From positions 124,001 to 188,000 of the forward strand of contig CAJYKV010000024.1 in NCBI GenBank assembly GCA_913774955.1: DNA of 64,000 bases. The letters run 5' to 3'. The translations under genes and the position numbers were made by a program. Shown in pieces: positions 8,118 through 16,789 of the stretch; the first letter of the stretch is position 1; every line of letters starts with the position of its first letter. The notes below the pieces were generated by a model, which worked only from the letters and a program-made list of their open reading frames with translations, was not told where the DNA came from and searched no databases. This DNA is from an uncultured Acidovorax sp. Lineage in GTDB: Bacteria > Pseudomonadota > Gammaproteobacteria > Burkholderiales > Burkholderiaceae_C.

Positions 8118-9599
8118 ATGTCCATGGACACCACGACGAACGCCACCCAGCCGATGCTCATCGGCGGCGAATGGATCACCAGCGAAGACGGCGCCATCGA
8201 CTCCGTCAACCCGGCCACCGGCCGCATCAACCGCCGCGTCACCGCGGCCAGCGCCGCGCAGGTGGACACGGCCGTGGCCGCCGCGCGCGACGCGGCCTCG
8301 GCCAGGGGCTGGCGCGACATGCTGCCCCATGTGCGCGCGCAGATCCTGGGGCGCATCTCCGACGGCATCCGCGCGCATGCGGACGAGCTCGCGCACCTGC
8401 AGATGATCGAGAACGGCAAGGTGCTGAGCGAATGCAGGACGCAGGTCGCCGGCGCCGCGGCCACGTACCGCTACTACGCCGCCGTGTGCGAGACGCTGGG
8501 CGCCGAGGTGCCGCCCGCGCGCGGCGACTACCTCTCGATGACGGCCTACGAGCCCTACGGCGTGGTGGCGGCCATCACCCCGTGGAATTCGCCGATGACC
8601 ATGGAGGCGCAGAAGATCGCCCCCGCGCTCGCGGCTGGCAACGCCGTGCTGCTCAAGCCCTCCGAGGTCACGCCCAGCGTCGGGCTGGCGGTGGCCCGCA
8701 TCGCCCAGGAAGCCGGGCTGCCGCCCGGCATCCTCAACGTGCTGCCCGGCACCGGCGCGGTCACGGGCCACGCCATCATCCACCACCCCGGCGTGCGCAT
8801 GGTGTCGTTCACGGGCGGCACGCAGACTGGCCGCAGCATCGCCGCTGTGGCCGCGCAGCGCCTGATCCCGGTCGCGCTGGAGCTGGGCGGCAAGTCCCCG
8901 CACATCATCTTCGACGACGCGCAGCTGGACGCCGCCATCGACGGCGTGGTGGACGGCATCTTCGAAGGCAGCGGCCAGTCGTGCGTGGCGGGCTCGCGCC
9001 TCTTCGTGCACCGCAAGGTGCTGGACCAGGTGCTGGCGATGCTGGTGGAACGCGCCAACGGGCTGCGCGTCGATCTGCCCGACGCGCCCGGGGCGCAGAT
9101 GGGGCCCGTGTCCGGCTTCCGGCACCGCGAGCGCATCGAGGCCATGGTGCAGAGCGCGCGCGACGAAGGCGGCGAGATCCTGGCCGGCGGCCGCCGCCCC
9201 GAGGGCGATCACCTCGGCGCGGGCGCCTTCTACCGGCCCACGGTGATCGCGGGCCTCGGCAACCACGCCACGGCCGTGCGCGAGGAAATCTTCGGCCCGG
9301 TGCTGTGCGTGCTGCCCTTCGACGACGAGGACGACCTGATCGCCCAGGCCAACGACACCGCCTTCGGCCTCGCCTCGGGCATCTGGACCGCCAACTACCA
9401 GCGCGCCTGGCGCGTGGCCCGCGCGCTGGAGGCGGGGCTGGTCTGGATCAACACCTACAAGCAGCTGTCGATCGCCACGCCGTTCGGCGGCTTCAAGGAA
9501 AGCGGCATCGGCCGCGAGAAGGGCGTGACCGGCGTGCGCCTCTACCAGCAGAGCAAGGGCATCTACTGGAGCATGAATCCCGCCAACGTCCGGGCCTGA
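8118..9599 (+). CDS. NAD(P)-dependent aldehyde dehydrogenase
   Basis: A 493-residue soluble ALDH-superfamily enzyme. The nucleotide-binding ITPWNSP motif is near residue 153. The general base Glu is in ELGGKSP, and the catalytic Cys is in GQSCVAGSR. The C-terminal motif PFGGFKESGIGREKG is typical. It would oxidise an aldehyde or semialdehyde to the acid. Together with the next gene, a beta-hydroxyacid dehydrogenase, it can form an alcohol-to-aldehyde-to-acid sequence. Specific substrates cannot be assigned. Confidence 0.93.
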   Translation: MSMDTTTNATQPMLIGGEWITSEDGAIDSVNPATGRINRRVTAASAAQVDTAVAAARDAASARGWRDMLPHVRAQILGRISDGIRAHADELAHLQMIENGKVLSECRTQVAGAAATYRYYAAVCETLGAEVPPARGDYLSMTAYEPYGVVAAITPWNSPMTMEAQKIAPALAAGNAVLLKPSEVTPSVGLAVARIAQEAGLPPGILNVLPGTGAVTGHAIIHHPGVRMVSFTGGTQTGRSIAAVAAQRLIPVALELGGKSPHIIFDDAQLDAAIDGVVDGIFEGSGQSCVAGSRLFVHRKVLDQVLAMLVERANGLRVDLPDAPGAQMGPVSGFRHRERIEAMVQSARDEGGEILAGGRRPEGDHLGAGAFYRPTVIAGLGNHATAVREEIFGPVLCVLPFDDEDDLIAQANDTAFGLASGIWTANYQRAWRVARALEAGLVWINTYKQLSIATPFGGFKESGIGREKGVTGVRLYQQSKGIYWSMNPANVRA

Positions 9600-9641
9600 G
9601 CCGGCCGCGCGCTCCCTCACAACATCCCAGGAGAAAAAAAC

Positions 9642-10532
9642 ATGCAGCAACCCACCGTGGGTTTCATCGGCGTCGGCGTCATGGGCGAGCCCATCTGCCG
9701 GCACATCGCCACCAAGGGCGGCGCGCCCGTGATCGCGTCCGACCTGAATGCGGAGCCGCTCGCGCGGCTCGCGGAACACGGCGTGCGCACCGTGGCCCTG
9801 CAGGAGCTGACCGCGCAGGCCGACATCGTGTTCATGTCGCTGCCCTCGGGCGAAGTCATGAAGCAGGTGGTGGCAGCGCCCGGCGGGCTGGCCGAGCGCC
9901 TGCGCCCCGGCACCACCCTGGTGGACCTGAGCACCTCGTCGGTGGACGTCACGCTCGAAGTGGCCCGGCTGCTGCAGGACAAGGGCATCGCCTTCGCCGA
10001 CGCGCCCGTCATGCGCACGCGCGCCGCCGCCGAGGCCGGCACCCTGGCCGTGCCGGTCGGCGCCAGCCCCGAGGTGTTCGGGCACATCGCGCCCTTCATC
10101 CGCACCTTCGCCTCGGACGTCACGCATGCCGGCGGCATCAGCGCCGGCCAGGTGGTGAAGATCCTCAACAACATGGTGCTCTACGAAACCGTCCTCGCGC
10201 TGTCCGAGGCCGCCGCCATCGGCCGGCGCGCGGGCGTGCAGCCGGACGTGCTGTTCCAGGCCTTCTCCACCGGCTCGGCCGACAGCTTCGCGCTGCGCAA
10301 CCACGGCATGAAGGCGATCGCGCCCGGCCAGTTCCCCGAGAAGGCCTTCCCTGTCAGCTACGCCAAGAAGGACATCTCGTACGCCGTCGCACTGGGCGAG
10401 CAGGTCGGCGTCGATCCCACCGGTGCGCGCAACCTGCTGGACACACTGCAGAAGGCGATCGACGCCGGCCATGGCGACAAGTACGCGCCGGCGATCAGCC
10501 TGGTGTTCGAGAACGGGCCGGCAGCGGGGTAA
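9642..10532 (+). CDS. 3-hydroxyisobutyrate dehydrogenase-like NAD(P)-dependent oxidoreductase
   Basis: A 296-residue beta-hydroxyacid dehydrogenase. The N-terminal Rossmann motif is GFIGVGVMGEPICRH. The catalytic lysine is in GQVVKILNNM near residue 170. The substrate region DAPVMRTRAAAEAGTL is an atypical version of the DAPVSGG motif: Met-Arg-Thr-Arg replaces Ser-Gly-Gly, which suggests an unusual substrate. The start follows AGGAGA. It is the last gene of the long plus-strand catabolic cluster that begins with the SCP2-like gene. Confidence 0.9.
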   Translation: MQQPTVGFIGVGVMGEPICRHIATKGGAPVIASDLNAEPLARLAEHGVRTVALQELTAQADIVFMSLPSGEVMKQVVAAPGGLAERLRPGTTLVDLSTSSVDVTLEVARLLQDKGIAFADAPVMRTRAAAEAGTLAVPVGASPEVFGHIAPFIRTFASDVTHAGGISAGQVVKILNNMVLYETVLALSEAAAIGRRAGVQPDVLFQAFSTGSADSFALRNHGMKAIAPGQFPEKAFPVSYAKKDISYAVALGEQVGVDPTGARNLLDTLQKAIDAGHGDKYAPAISLVFENGPAAG

Positions 10533-10749
10533 GGCGCCACAGCGGTTCACGGCGGCGCTCCGGCGGGGGCAGGGGCCGCGCCGCCAGATCAGGGTTTACC
10601 CTAGAATCCTGCATCCTCCCACGCGCGCGCCGCGGGAGGGGCCGCCGCTACCGCTTGACGCACCGCAAACCGCCGCTCCAAGCGCCGTGCTGCAATCGCG
10701 GGCCCCTCGGCCGCCGCGCGCCGCCGCACCTCCCTGCACCCCGCCATCC

Positions 10750-11394
10750 ATGAGCCAGACCCTCGCCCCGTCCCCTGCCGCACCCGCATCTGCGCCCACC
10801 ATGGTCCCGCACACCACCACCGAAGACGCGCTGGCCGTGTTCACCGGCGTGCTGCTGATCTCGGTCGGCGTGGCGTTCTTCACCAGCGCGGGGCTGCTCA
10901 CGGGCGGCACGGCGGGCATCGCCTTCCTGCTGCACTACGCGACGGGCATCGGCTTCGGCAAATGGTTCTTCCTGCTGAACCTGCCCTTCTACTGGCTGGC
11001 GTGGCGCAAGATGGGGCGCGCGTTCACCCTGAAGACCTTCGTCGCGGTGCTGCTGCTCTCGCTGATGACCGAGGCGCAGTCGCGCTTCCTGCAGCTCTCG
11101 GCGCTGCAGCCGCTCTACGCGGCCGTGGCCGGCGGGCTCATCGTCGGCACGGGGTTCCTCGTGCTGTTCCGCCACCGCTGCAGCCTGGGCGGCGTCGGCA
11201 TTCTCGCGCTCTACCTGCAGGACCGGCACGGCTGGCGCGCCGGCAAGGTGCAGATGGGCGTGGACTGCGCGATCGTGCTGCTGGCGCTCTTCACCGTCGA
11301 GCCGGGCCGGGTGCTCTGGTCCATCGTGGGCGCCATTGCGCTCAACCTGGTGCTGGCCATGAACCATCGCCCCGGCCGCTACATGGCCGTGTGA
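10750..11394 (+). CDS. YitT-family integral membrane protein
   Basis: A 214-residue membrane protein with five or six predicted transmembrane segments. It has the family-like glycine-rich turn SAGLLTGGTAGIAFLLHYATG near residues 44-64 and a second GLIVGTGFLVLFRHRCSLGG repeat-like region. The first 25 residues are polar and Ala/Pro-rich. The frame is open upstream, but the ATG at 10750 begins the plausible N-terminus and the preceding sequence is low-complexity. Function is unknown for most of this family. It stands alone between the catabolic cluster and the copper block. Confidence 0.8.
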   Translation: MSQTLAPSPAAPASAPTMVPHTTTEDALAVFTGVLLISVGVAFFTSAGLLTGGTAGIAFLLHYATGIGFGKWFFLLNLPFYWLAWRKMGRAFTLKTFVAVLLLSLMTEAQSRFLQLSALQPLYAAVAGGLIVGTGFLVLFRHRCSLGGVGILALYLQDRHGWRAGKVQMGVDCAIVLLALFTVEPGRVLWSIVGAIALNLVLAMNHRPGRYMAV

Positions 11395-11428
11395 CCGGGC
11401 CCGCCAGGCACGCCGTATCATCGCACCC

Positions 11429-11812
11429 ATGCGCCGCCGCCTCGTCTTCCTCGCGCTGATCGTGCTCATGGCCCTGCGCGGGCTCGTGGGCCCGGCCATG
11501 GCCGCGCAGATGGCGGGGATGCCGCATGCCGGCAGTGCGGTTCCAGCCCACGCGGAGCATGGTGCCCATGGTGCCGATGCGAACTCCGCCGCAGTGGAGG
11601 ACGAGTGGGCGCAGCATGACCATGGCACAGCCACCGGCGACCACGCCGCGCATGCCGCCTGCGCCGATTGCGAGATCTGCCACACGGTAGTGATGGCCCC
11701 TCCCGCGCCTGCTGCAGGCGCGGCCTCCCACGGCGCCGGCCCGCGCGTGCCCGCCGCCGTCCGCTTCGCGAGCGCCCTGCCCGCGCAGGCCACCAAACCG
11801 CCCATTTCCTGA
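11429..11812 (+). CDS. Small His-rich periplasmic protein, probably metal-related
   Basis: A 127-residue protein with an N-terminal hydrophobic signal (RRRLVFLALIVLMALRGLVGPAMA). The mature part has many His residues in short spacing (HAEHGAHGAD, WAQHDHGTATGDHAAHAA) and a compact Cys motif, CADCEICH. Such composition suggests binding of a soft or borderline metal such as copper. It lies about 120 bases before a TolC-like gene and a multicopper oxidase, supporting a role in copper handling. It resembles short DUF2946-like periplasmic proteins, but that match is not secure. Confidence 0.6.
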   Translation: MRRRLVFLALIVLMALRGLVGPAMAAQMAGMPHAGSAVPAHAEHGAHGADANSAAVEDEWAQHDHGTATGDHAAHAACADCEICHTVVMAPPAPAAGAASHGAGPRVPAAVRFASALPAQATKPPIS

Positions 11813-11928
11813 GCCTCGACGCCCGAAGTGCGTCCGCCCACGCCGTGCCGTCCGGGAAAAACCCGGCGCACGGCGGCGCGGCCGCGTTCCGCATCCGCTT
11901 CCACTTCCGAGTCCAGGAGAGGCTTCCC

Positions 11929-13452
11929 ATGCAGATCCCCGGGCCCCGCGCCCCACTCCCTTCCCGTTTCCGATCTTCCCGGCCTTTCCGGTCGGCCCTG
12001 CCCGCCGCCGCCGCGCTCCTGCTGGCAGGCTGCGCGAGCGTCTCGCCCGACGGCCTGCGCGGCGACGTGCAGGCCACCCTGCAGGGCCGCACGGCCGGCG
12101 CCGACCACGCCACCCTGCCCTCCACGGACCCCGCCGCGCAGCGTGCCGCAGACGACGCCGTCGCCCAATGGCTTGCCGCCCCGCTCACGCAGGAGGCCGC
12201 CGTGCGCATCGCGCTGCTGCGCCACCCCGGCCTGCAGGCCCGCCTCGCCCGCCTGGGCGTGCAGGACGCCGAGCGCGTGCAGGCGCTCACGCCGCCCAAC
12301 CCTGTGCTGGGCCTGGGGCGGCTCACCACGGCGCACGAGCGCGAGATCGAGCGCTCCATCACCTTCAGCCTGGTGGAACTGATCACGCTGCCCTGGCGCG
12401 GCCGCTGGGCCGATAGCCTGCGCGAGCAGGACACGCTCGCCGCCGCGGCCGATGCCGCGCGCGTCGCCAGCGACGCCCGCCGCGCCTGGCTGCGCGCCGT
12501 CGCCGCGCAGGAAACCCTCGCCGCGCACGAACGCATGCACGACGCCGCCGAAGCCGGTGCCGAACTGGCGCGCCGCATGGCCAGCGCCGGCAACTGGAGC
12601 CGGCTGCAGGCGGCGCGCGAGCAGGCCGTGTCGGCCGATGCACGGGCCCGGTTGGCACGGGCACGCCTCGCGGCCGGCACGGAGCGCGAAGCCCTGGCGC
12701 TCGCGCTCGGCCTCTGGGGCGCCTCCGCCGAGGCGATCACGCTGCCCCGGCAACTGTCCGACCTGCCCGCGGAACCGATGGACTCCGCCACCCTGGAGCA
12801 GCGCGCCCTGCGCGAGCGCCTGGACGTGCGCGCGGCGCGCCTCGGCCTCGACCGCGTCGCAGACCAGCAGGGCGTCGCCCGCGCCGGCCAGCTCTTCGGC
12901 GACATCGGCCTCGGCTACCGGCGCGACACCACCACCGAACGCGGCGCGGGCGGCCATTCCGAGGTCAAACGCGGCTGGGAGCTGGAACTGCCGCTGCCGC
13001 TGTTCGACTGGGGCGGCGCGGCGAACGCCCGGGCCCAGGGGCTCGTGAACGAGAGCGCCGCCACGCTGCAACAGACGGCGCTGCGCGCCCGCTCCGAAGT
13101 GCGCATGCACTGGCGCGGCTACCGCACCGCGTGGGAGCTGGCGCAGGCGCAGGAACAACGCGTCGTCCCCCTGCAGCAGCAGATCCAGGACGAGACCCTG
13201 CTGCGCTACAACGGCATGCTCGCGAGTGTCTGGGATCTGCTCGCCCAGGCCCGGCAGACCACGCAGGCCGTGGCCGACGCCGTCGCCGCCCGGCGCGACT
13301 TCTGGCTCGCCGATACCGACCTGCAGTTCGCGCTCGCGGTCGCCTCGCCCGGCGCGCAGCCTTCCGTTTCCGCAGCGGCCACCTCCTCCGCCCTCTCCCT
13401 GTCCTCCCCCACCTCCTCGTCCAGCGCGGCCCCGGCCGGCGCGGGCCACTGA
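11929..13452 (+). CDS. TolC/OprM-type outer-membrane efflux lipoprotein
   Basis: A 507-residue outer-membrane factor. A lipobox LLLAGC places the lipidated Cys at about residue 35. The body has two OEP-like halves rich in long amphipathic helices (EAAVRIALLRHPGLQARLARLGV, then ALRERLDVRAARLGLDRVADQ), with glycine- and aromatic-containing barrel strands. The C-terminus is a Ser/Pro/Ala tail without structure. An ATG at 11929 follows AGGAGAGG. The position just before a multicopper oxidase and CusF-domain protein suggests a copper efflux or oxidation cluster, although no RND pump gene is present here. Confidence 0.85.
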   Translation: MQIPGPRAPLPSRFRSSRPFRSALPAAAALLLAGCASVSPDGLRGDVQATLQGRTAGADHATLPSTDPAAQRAADDAVAQWLAAPLTQEAAVRIALLRHPGLQARLARLGVQDAERVQALTPPNPVLGLGRLTTAHEREIERSITFSLVELITLPWRGRWADSLREQDTLAAAADAARVASDARRAWLRAVAAQETLAAHERMHDAAEAGAELARRMASAGNWSRLQAAREQAVSADARARLARARLAAGTEREALALALGLWGASAEAITLPRQLSDLPAEPMDSATLEQRALRERLDVRAARLGLDRVADQQGVARAGQLFGDIGLGYRRDTTTERGAGGHSEVKRGWELELPLPLFDWGGAANARAQGLVNESAATLQQTALRARSEVRMHWRGYRTAWELAQAQEQRVVPLQQQIQDETLLRYNGMLASVWDLLAQARQTTQAVADAVAARRDFWLADTDLQFALAVASPGAQPSVSAAATSSALSLSSPTSSSSAAPAGAGH

Positions 13453-13462
13453 TCCATCCGCC

Positions 13463-14929
13463 ATGCAACGCAGACACTTCTTCGGCGGCGCCGCCACCGC
13501 CGTGGCCGCCCTCTCCGCCGCCTCGGTGGGCCGTGCGGCCCTCGCCGCCCTGCCCGAGGCCGCCGCGCCCGCAGGCGCCGGCACCCAGGTGCCGCCGCTT
13601 CCGCCCACGGGCCTGCCCTTCCACCCGGTCGTCACCCTCAACGGCTGGAGCCTGCCCTGGCGCATGAACGCCGGCATCAAGGAATTCCACCTCGTCGCCG
13701 AGCCCGTGGTGCGCGAGTTCGCGCCCGGCTTCCACGTCAACCTCTGGGGCTACAACGGCCAGAGCCCCGGCCCCACCATCGAGGTCGTCGAAGGCGACCG
13801 CGTGCGCATCTTCGTCACCAACCGCCTGCCCGAACACACCAGCGTGCACTGGCACGGCCAGCGGCTGCCCAACGGCATGGACGGCGTCTCCGGCCTCAAC
13901 CAGCCGGCGATTCCCGCGGGCAAGACCTTCGTGTACGAATTCACCGCGCGGCGCCCCGGCACCTCCATGTACCACCCGCACGCCGACGAGATGGTGCAGA
14001 TGGCCATGGGCCTCATGGGCCTGTGGATCACGCACCCGCGCCTGGACGCGCGCGGCCGCCACCCGCGCATCGCCACCGCCGACCGCGACTACGCCTTCCT
14101 GCTCGGCTCCTTCGCCGTGGAACCGGGCAGCCGCACGCCGCGCATCAACGAAATGACGGACTTCAACATCTGGTCGTGGAACAGCCGCGTGTTCCCGGGC
14201 ATCGACCCCTTCGTCGCGCGGCGCGGCGACCGCGTGCGCCTGCGCATCGGCAACCTCACCATGACCAACCACCCCATCCACGTGCACGGCCACGAGTTCG
14301 AGGTGACGGGCACCGACGGCGGCATCGTGCCCCCTTCCGCCCGCTGGCCCGAGGTGACCACCGACGTCGCCGTGGGGCAGATGCGGCAGATCGAGTTCAT
14401 CGCCGACGAACCCGGCGACTGGGCCGTGCACTGCCACAAGAGCCACCACACCATGGGCCCCATGGGCCACGACGTGCCCACCATGATCGGCGTGGACCAC
14501 AGCGGCCTGGTGGGCAAGATCCAGAAGATCGTGCCCGACTACATGGTGATGGGCGATCGCGGCATGGCCGACATGGGCGCCATGGAAATGCCCCTGCCCG
14601 ACAACACCCTGCCCATGATGACCGGCACCGGCCCCTTCGGTTCGCTGGAGATGGGCGGCATGTTCAGCGTGCTCAAGGTGCGCGACGGACTCGCAGCGAA
14701 GGATTTCCGGGACCCGGGCGACTACGTGCAGCCGCCCGGCACGCGCGCGCGGGAATGGACGGGCGGTGCCGACGCGCTGCCGCCCGCGCCGCGTGCTGCG
14801 AATGCGGCGCCTGCGGGCGCGGCCGCGGACAACGGCGCAGCCCAGGTGCGCAAGCCGGGCAGTGGGCATCAAGGGCATCAAGGGCACCAAGGCCATCAGG
14901 GTCACTCAGGCCAGGGACACGACCATTGA
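13463..14929 (+). CDS. Multicopper oxidase (CopA-like)
   Basis: A 488-residue periplasmic copper oxidase. The leader MQRRHFFGGAATAVAAL is twin-arginine-like, as expected for a folded cofactor protein. The four copper-binding segments are visible: HWHG (about residue 131), MYHPHAD, HPIHVHGHEF (about residue 272) and HCHKSHHTMGPM (about residue 324), which supplies the T1 Cys and the axial Met position. A Met-rich stretch follows (MADMGAMEMPLPDNTLPMM). The C-terminus ends in a tandem His-Gln-Gly repeat. It probably oxidises Cu(I) or a substrate as part of copper tolerance. It begins 10 bases after the TolC-like gene. Confidence 0.92.
   Translation: MQRRHFFGGAATAVAALSAASVGRAALAALPEAAAPAGAGTQVPPLPPTGLPFHPVVTLNGWSLPWRMNAGIKEFHLVAEPVVREFAPGFHVNLWGYNGQSPGPTIEVVEGDRVRIFVTNRLPEHTSVHWHGQRLPNGMDGVSGLNQPAIPAGKTFVYEFTARRPGTSMYHPHADEMVQMAMGLMGLWITHPRLDARGRHPRIATADRDYAFLLGSFAVEPGSRTPRINEMTDFNIWSWNSRVFPGIDPFVARRGDRVRLRIGNLTMTNHPIHVHGHEFEVTGTDGGIVPPSARWPEVTTDVAVGQMRQIEFIADEPGDWAVHCHKSHHTMGPMGHDVPTMIGVDHSGLVGKIQKIVPDYMVMGDRGMADMGAMEMPLPDNTLPMMTGTGPFGSLEMGGMFSVLKVRDGLAAKDFRDPGDYVQPPGTRAREWTGGADALPPAPRAANAAPAGAAADNGAAQVRKPGSGHQGHQGHQGHQGHSGQGHDH
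14864..14912 (+). repeat. Tandem 9-base repeats encoding Gly-His-Gln units
   Basis: Five imperfect copies of a GGGCATCAA-type 9-mer end the multicopper oxidase gene and encode a GHQ repeat, giving the protein a flexible His-rich tail. The first two copies are identical and later copies differ by single substitutions, so the array is prone to slippage and copy number may vary between strains. Confidence 0.85.
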
Positions 14930-15029
14930 ATGCGCTGGCTTTCGCCCGCAACACCATCGCTTTACCCCTTCATCGTCATCACTATCACCATCACACACAC
15001 GCTTCGCACGGAAAGAAAGGAAATTCGCC

Positions 15030-15671
15030 ATGAAGAAGATCCAGAACCGCATCGACACCCGCTTCACCCACACTACGCCGGGTGCTGACACCGCCACCTC
15101 GGCGCTCGCATTCGCACCAGCGTCAGCGTCCTCCGCGCCCGGCACCACCCGCCGCGCCTGGCTGGGCACCGCGCTCTGCGCCACGGCCGCCGCAGCGGCA
15201 ACCCTCGCCGCCACCTTGCCCTCGCGCGCCCGCGCCGCCAGCCCCGCGCCCGTCGCCCCGGCCACCGCCATCGCCATCGAAGTCTGGAAAGACCCGAACT
15301 GCGGCTGCTGCAAGGACTGGGTGGACCACATGCAGGCCAACGGCTTCCAAGCCACCGTGCACGACACCGGCAACACGGCAGTGCGCGAAAAACTCGGCCT
15401 GCCCCAGAAGCTCGGCTCCTGCCACACCGCCCTCGTCGGCGGCTACCTGATCGAAGGCCACGTGCCCGCCGCCGACGTGCAGCGCCTGCTGCGCGAAAAG
15501 CCGCGCGCGCTGGGCCTCGCGGTGCCCGGCATGCCGGTCGGGTCGCCCGGCATGGACGGCGCCTTCTACGGTGGACGCCGCGATGCGTACGACGTGCTGC
15601 TCGTGGCGCGCGATGGCAGCACGCGCGTGTTCGCGAGCTATGGGGCGCAGGCGGGCAAGGCGCCAGCATGA
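15030..15671 (+). CDS. DUF411 metal-binding secreted protein
   Basis: A 213-residue protein with a long N-terminal region containing a TRRAWLG twin-arginine-like element and a hydrophobic core (about residues 36-68). The DUF411 core follows: IEVWKDPNCGCCKDWVDHM with a C-x-C-C motif, a second conserved Cys in KLGSCHTALVGGYLIEGHVP, and the C-terminal LAVPGMPVGSPGM segment. DUF411 proteins commonly accompany copper-resistance genes. An AAAGGAAA ribosome-binding site precedes the ATG. Its stop overlaps the next start (ATGA). Confidence 0.9.
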   Translation: MKKIQNRIDTRFTHTTPGADTATSALAFAPASASSAPGTTRRAWLGTALCATAAAAATLAATLPSRARAASPAPVAPATAIAIEVWKDPNCGCCKDWVDHMQANGFQATVHDTGNTAVREKLGLPQKLGSCHTALVGGYLIEGHVPAADVQRLLREKPRALGLAVPGMPVGSPGMDGAFYGGRRDAYDVLLVARDGSTRVFASYGAQAGKAPA

Positions 15672-16231
15672 GCGGAGGAACGGCAATGACGACGAAGATG
15701 AGAGCGGCGATGTCGCCGGATATGTCCACGCGCCGCGTGAAGGGACCGCAAGCACCGCAGCCTCGACAGTCACGGAACGAGTTCTTCTCGGACGCTCGGT
15801 GGTGGCCGAAGGCGACCGGAGCGCTTGCAGTCTGGATGGCAGTGGCTAGCTTGATGGCTGCCACCGGCCCGCTGCATGCGCAAACACCGGAAGCAGCGGA
15901 GCACGCTGAGCATGCGCACCATGCGGACCAGGGAGCTCCCGCAGATGCGCAAGCAACTGCTGCATCTGCATCTGCATCTACTTCTACACCTGCTTTGCCC
16001 AGCACCGCACTGAGCGAGGGCGAGGTGGTGCGCTGGAATGCCGCCACCCGCCGCATCACATTGCGGCACGGCGAACTGCGCAACCTGGACATGCCGCCCA
16101 TGACGATGGTGTTCCGGGTGCGGGAGACACCTGCGGATGCGGTGCTGGTGCCGGGTGCGCGGGTGCGGTTTCTGGCGGAGCGGGATGTGGGCGGGCTTGT
16201 GGTGAGCCGCATCGAGCCTGTGGAGCGCTGA
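15668..16231 (+). CDS. CusF-domain copper-binding periplasmic protein
   Basis: A 187-residue protein with a hydrophobic segment near residues 53-75 that is probably a signal or anchor, a His/Ala-rich linker (EAAEHAEHAHHADQ), and a C-terminal CusF_Ec-type domain from about residue 118. The domain reads EGEVVRWNAATRRITLRHGEL, then LDMPPMTMVFRV. The His and the two Met ligands of CusF are present, while the Trp that caps the copper in E. coli CusF is replaced by Met. It overlaps the DUF411 gene by four bases, so both are translated together as the end of the copper block. Confidence 0.85.
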   Translation: MSGGTAMTTKMRAAMSPDMSTRRVKGPQAPQPRQSRNEFFSDARWWPKATGALAVWMAVASLMAATGPLHAQTPEAAEHAEHAHHADQGAPADAQATAASASASTSTPALPSTALSEGEVVRWNAATRRITLRHGELRNLDMPPMTMVFRVRETPADAVLVPGARVRFLAERDVGGLVVSRIEPVER

Positions 16232-16312
16232 GAGAACCTGGGACTTGGCCGATCCTCCAATCGGCCGGCTAATTTCTCGCATTGGCGCAATAGCCGTCGG
16301 AGAGCACAATCA

Positions 16313-16789
16313 ATGCGCGCCCGTCCTGCGGAAATTCCAGGCCCTCGACCCTTCCGCTTACCTATGCAAATGCCTTCGCTTTTCGTTTTCCTTCTGCTCG
16401 CATTCGGACTTTTGCTGGCTGCGGGCGCTGCTTGGATGAGGCGTCACGGAAGGCAGGCACCCGGACCGTTCCGCAATCGGCCGTGCCAGGGCCGTGCGTG
16501 GAATCAGCGGTTTCCGGATACGAGCAAAGACCAGATCCGCAGCTTCCTAGGCGTGTTCGCGAGCAGCTTTGATCTGCACCCCAGCCAGCGACTGCACTTT
16601 GCTCCAGATGACAGGATCATGGACGTGTATACGGCACGCTACCTATACAGGAGTGGTGTGGACGCGATGGAATTGGAAATTCTTGCCCGTGAGGTCCAGC
16701 GGCGTTACGGGGTCAATATCTCAGCTTTTTGGTCCGATCGCCTGACCTTGGGAGAATTGTTCTTGGAATGCAGCCCAGCACGAGGGTAA
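16313..16789 (+). CDS. Small protein with N-terminal membrane anchor
   Basis: A 158-residue protein of unknown function. A GGAGAG ribosome-binding site eight bases before the ATG at 16313 supports this start; later in-frame ATGs at 16364 and 16370 would remove a Pro/Arg-rich segment. One hydrophobic helix (FVFLLLAFGLLLAAGAAW) is followed by a basic stretch and a soluble domain that looks helical (RFPDTSKDQIRSFLGVFASSF, then MELEILAREVQRRYG, ending LTLGELFLE). The soluble part is vaguely like acyl-carrier-like DUF1493 proteins, but the phosphopantetheine Asp-Ser is not evident. It opens the lower-GC segment. Confidence 0.6.
   Translation: MRARPAEIPGPRPFRLPMQMPSLFVFLLLAFGLLLAAGAAWMRRHGRQAPGPFRNRPCQGRAWNQRFPDTSKDQIRSFLGVFASSFDLHPSQRLHFAPDDRIMDVYTARYLYRSGVDAMELEILAREVQRRYGVNISAFWSDRLTLGELFLECSPARG

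Noticed and set aside
5138-8464. Very long minus-strand open frame opposite livF to the aldehyde dehydrogenase
   Set aside because: It is a shadow of well-supported plus-strand genes with conserved motifs. Its translation is His/Arg/Ala-rich without any domain, as expected for antisense frames in GC-rich DNA.
10648-13740. Minus-strand frame of about 1030 codons over the copper block
   Set aside because: Low-complexity Gly/Ala/Arg translation opposite the YitT, TolC-like and multicopper oxidase genes; no family signal.
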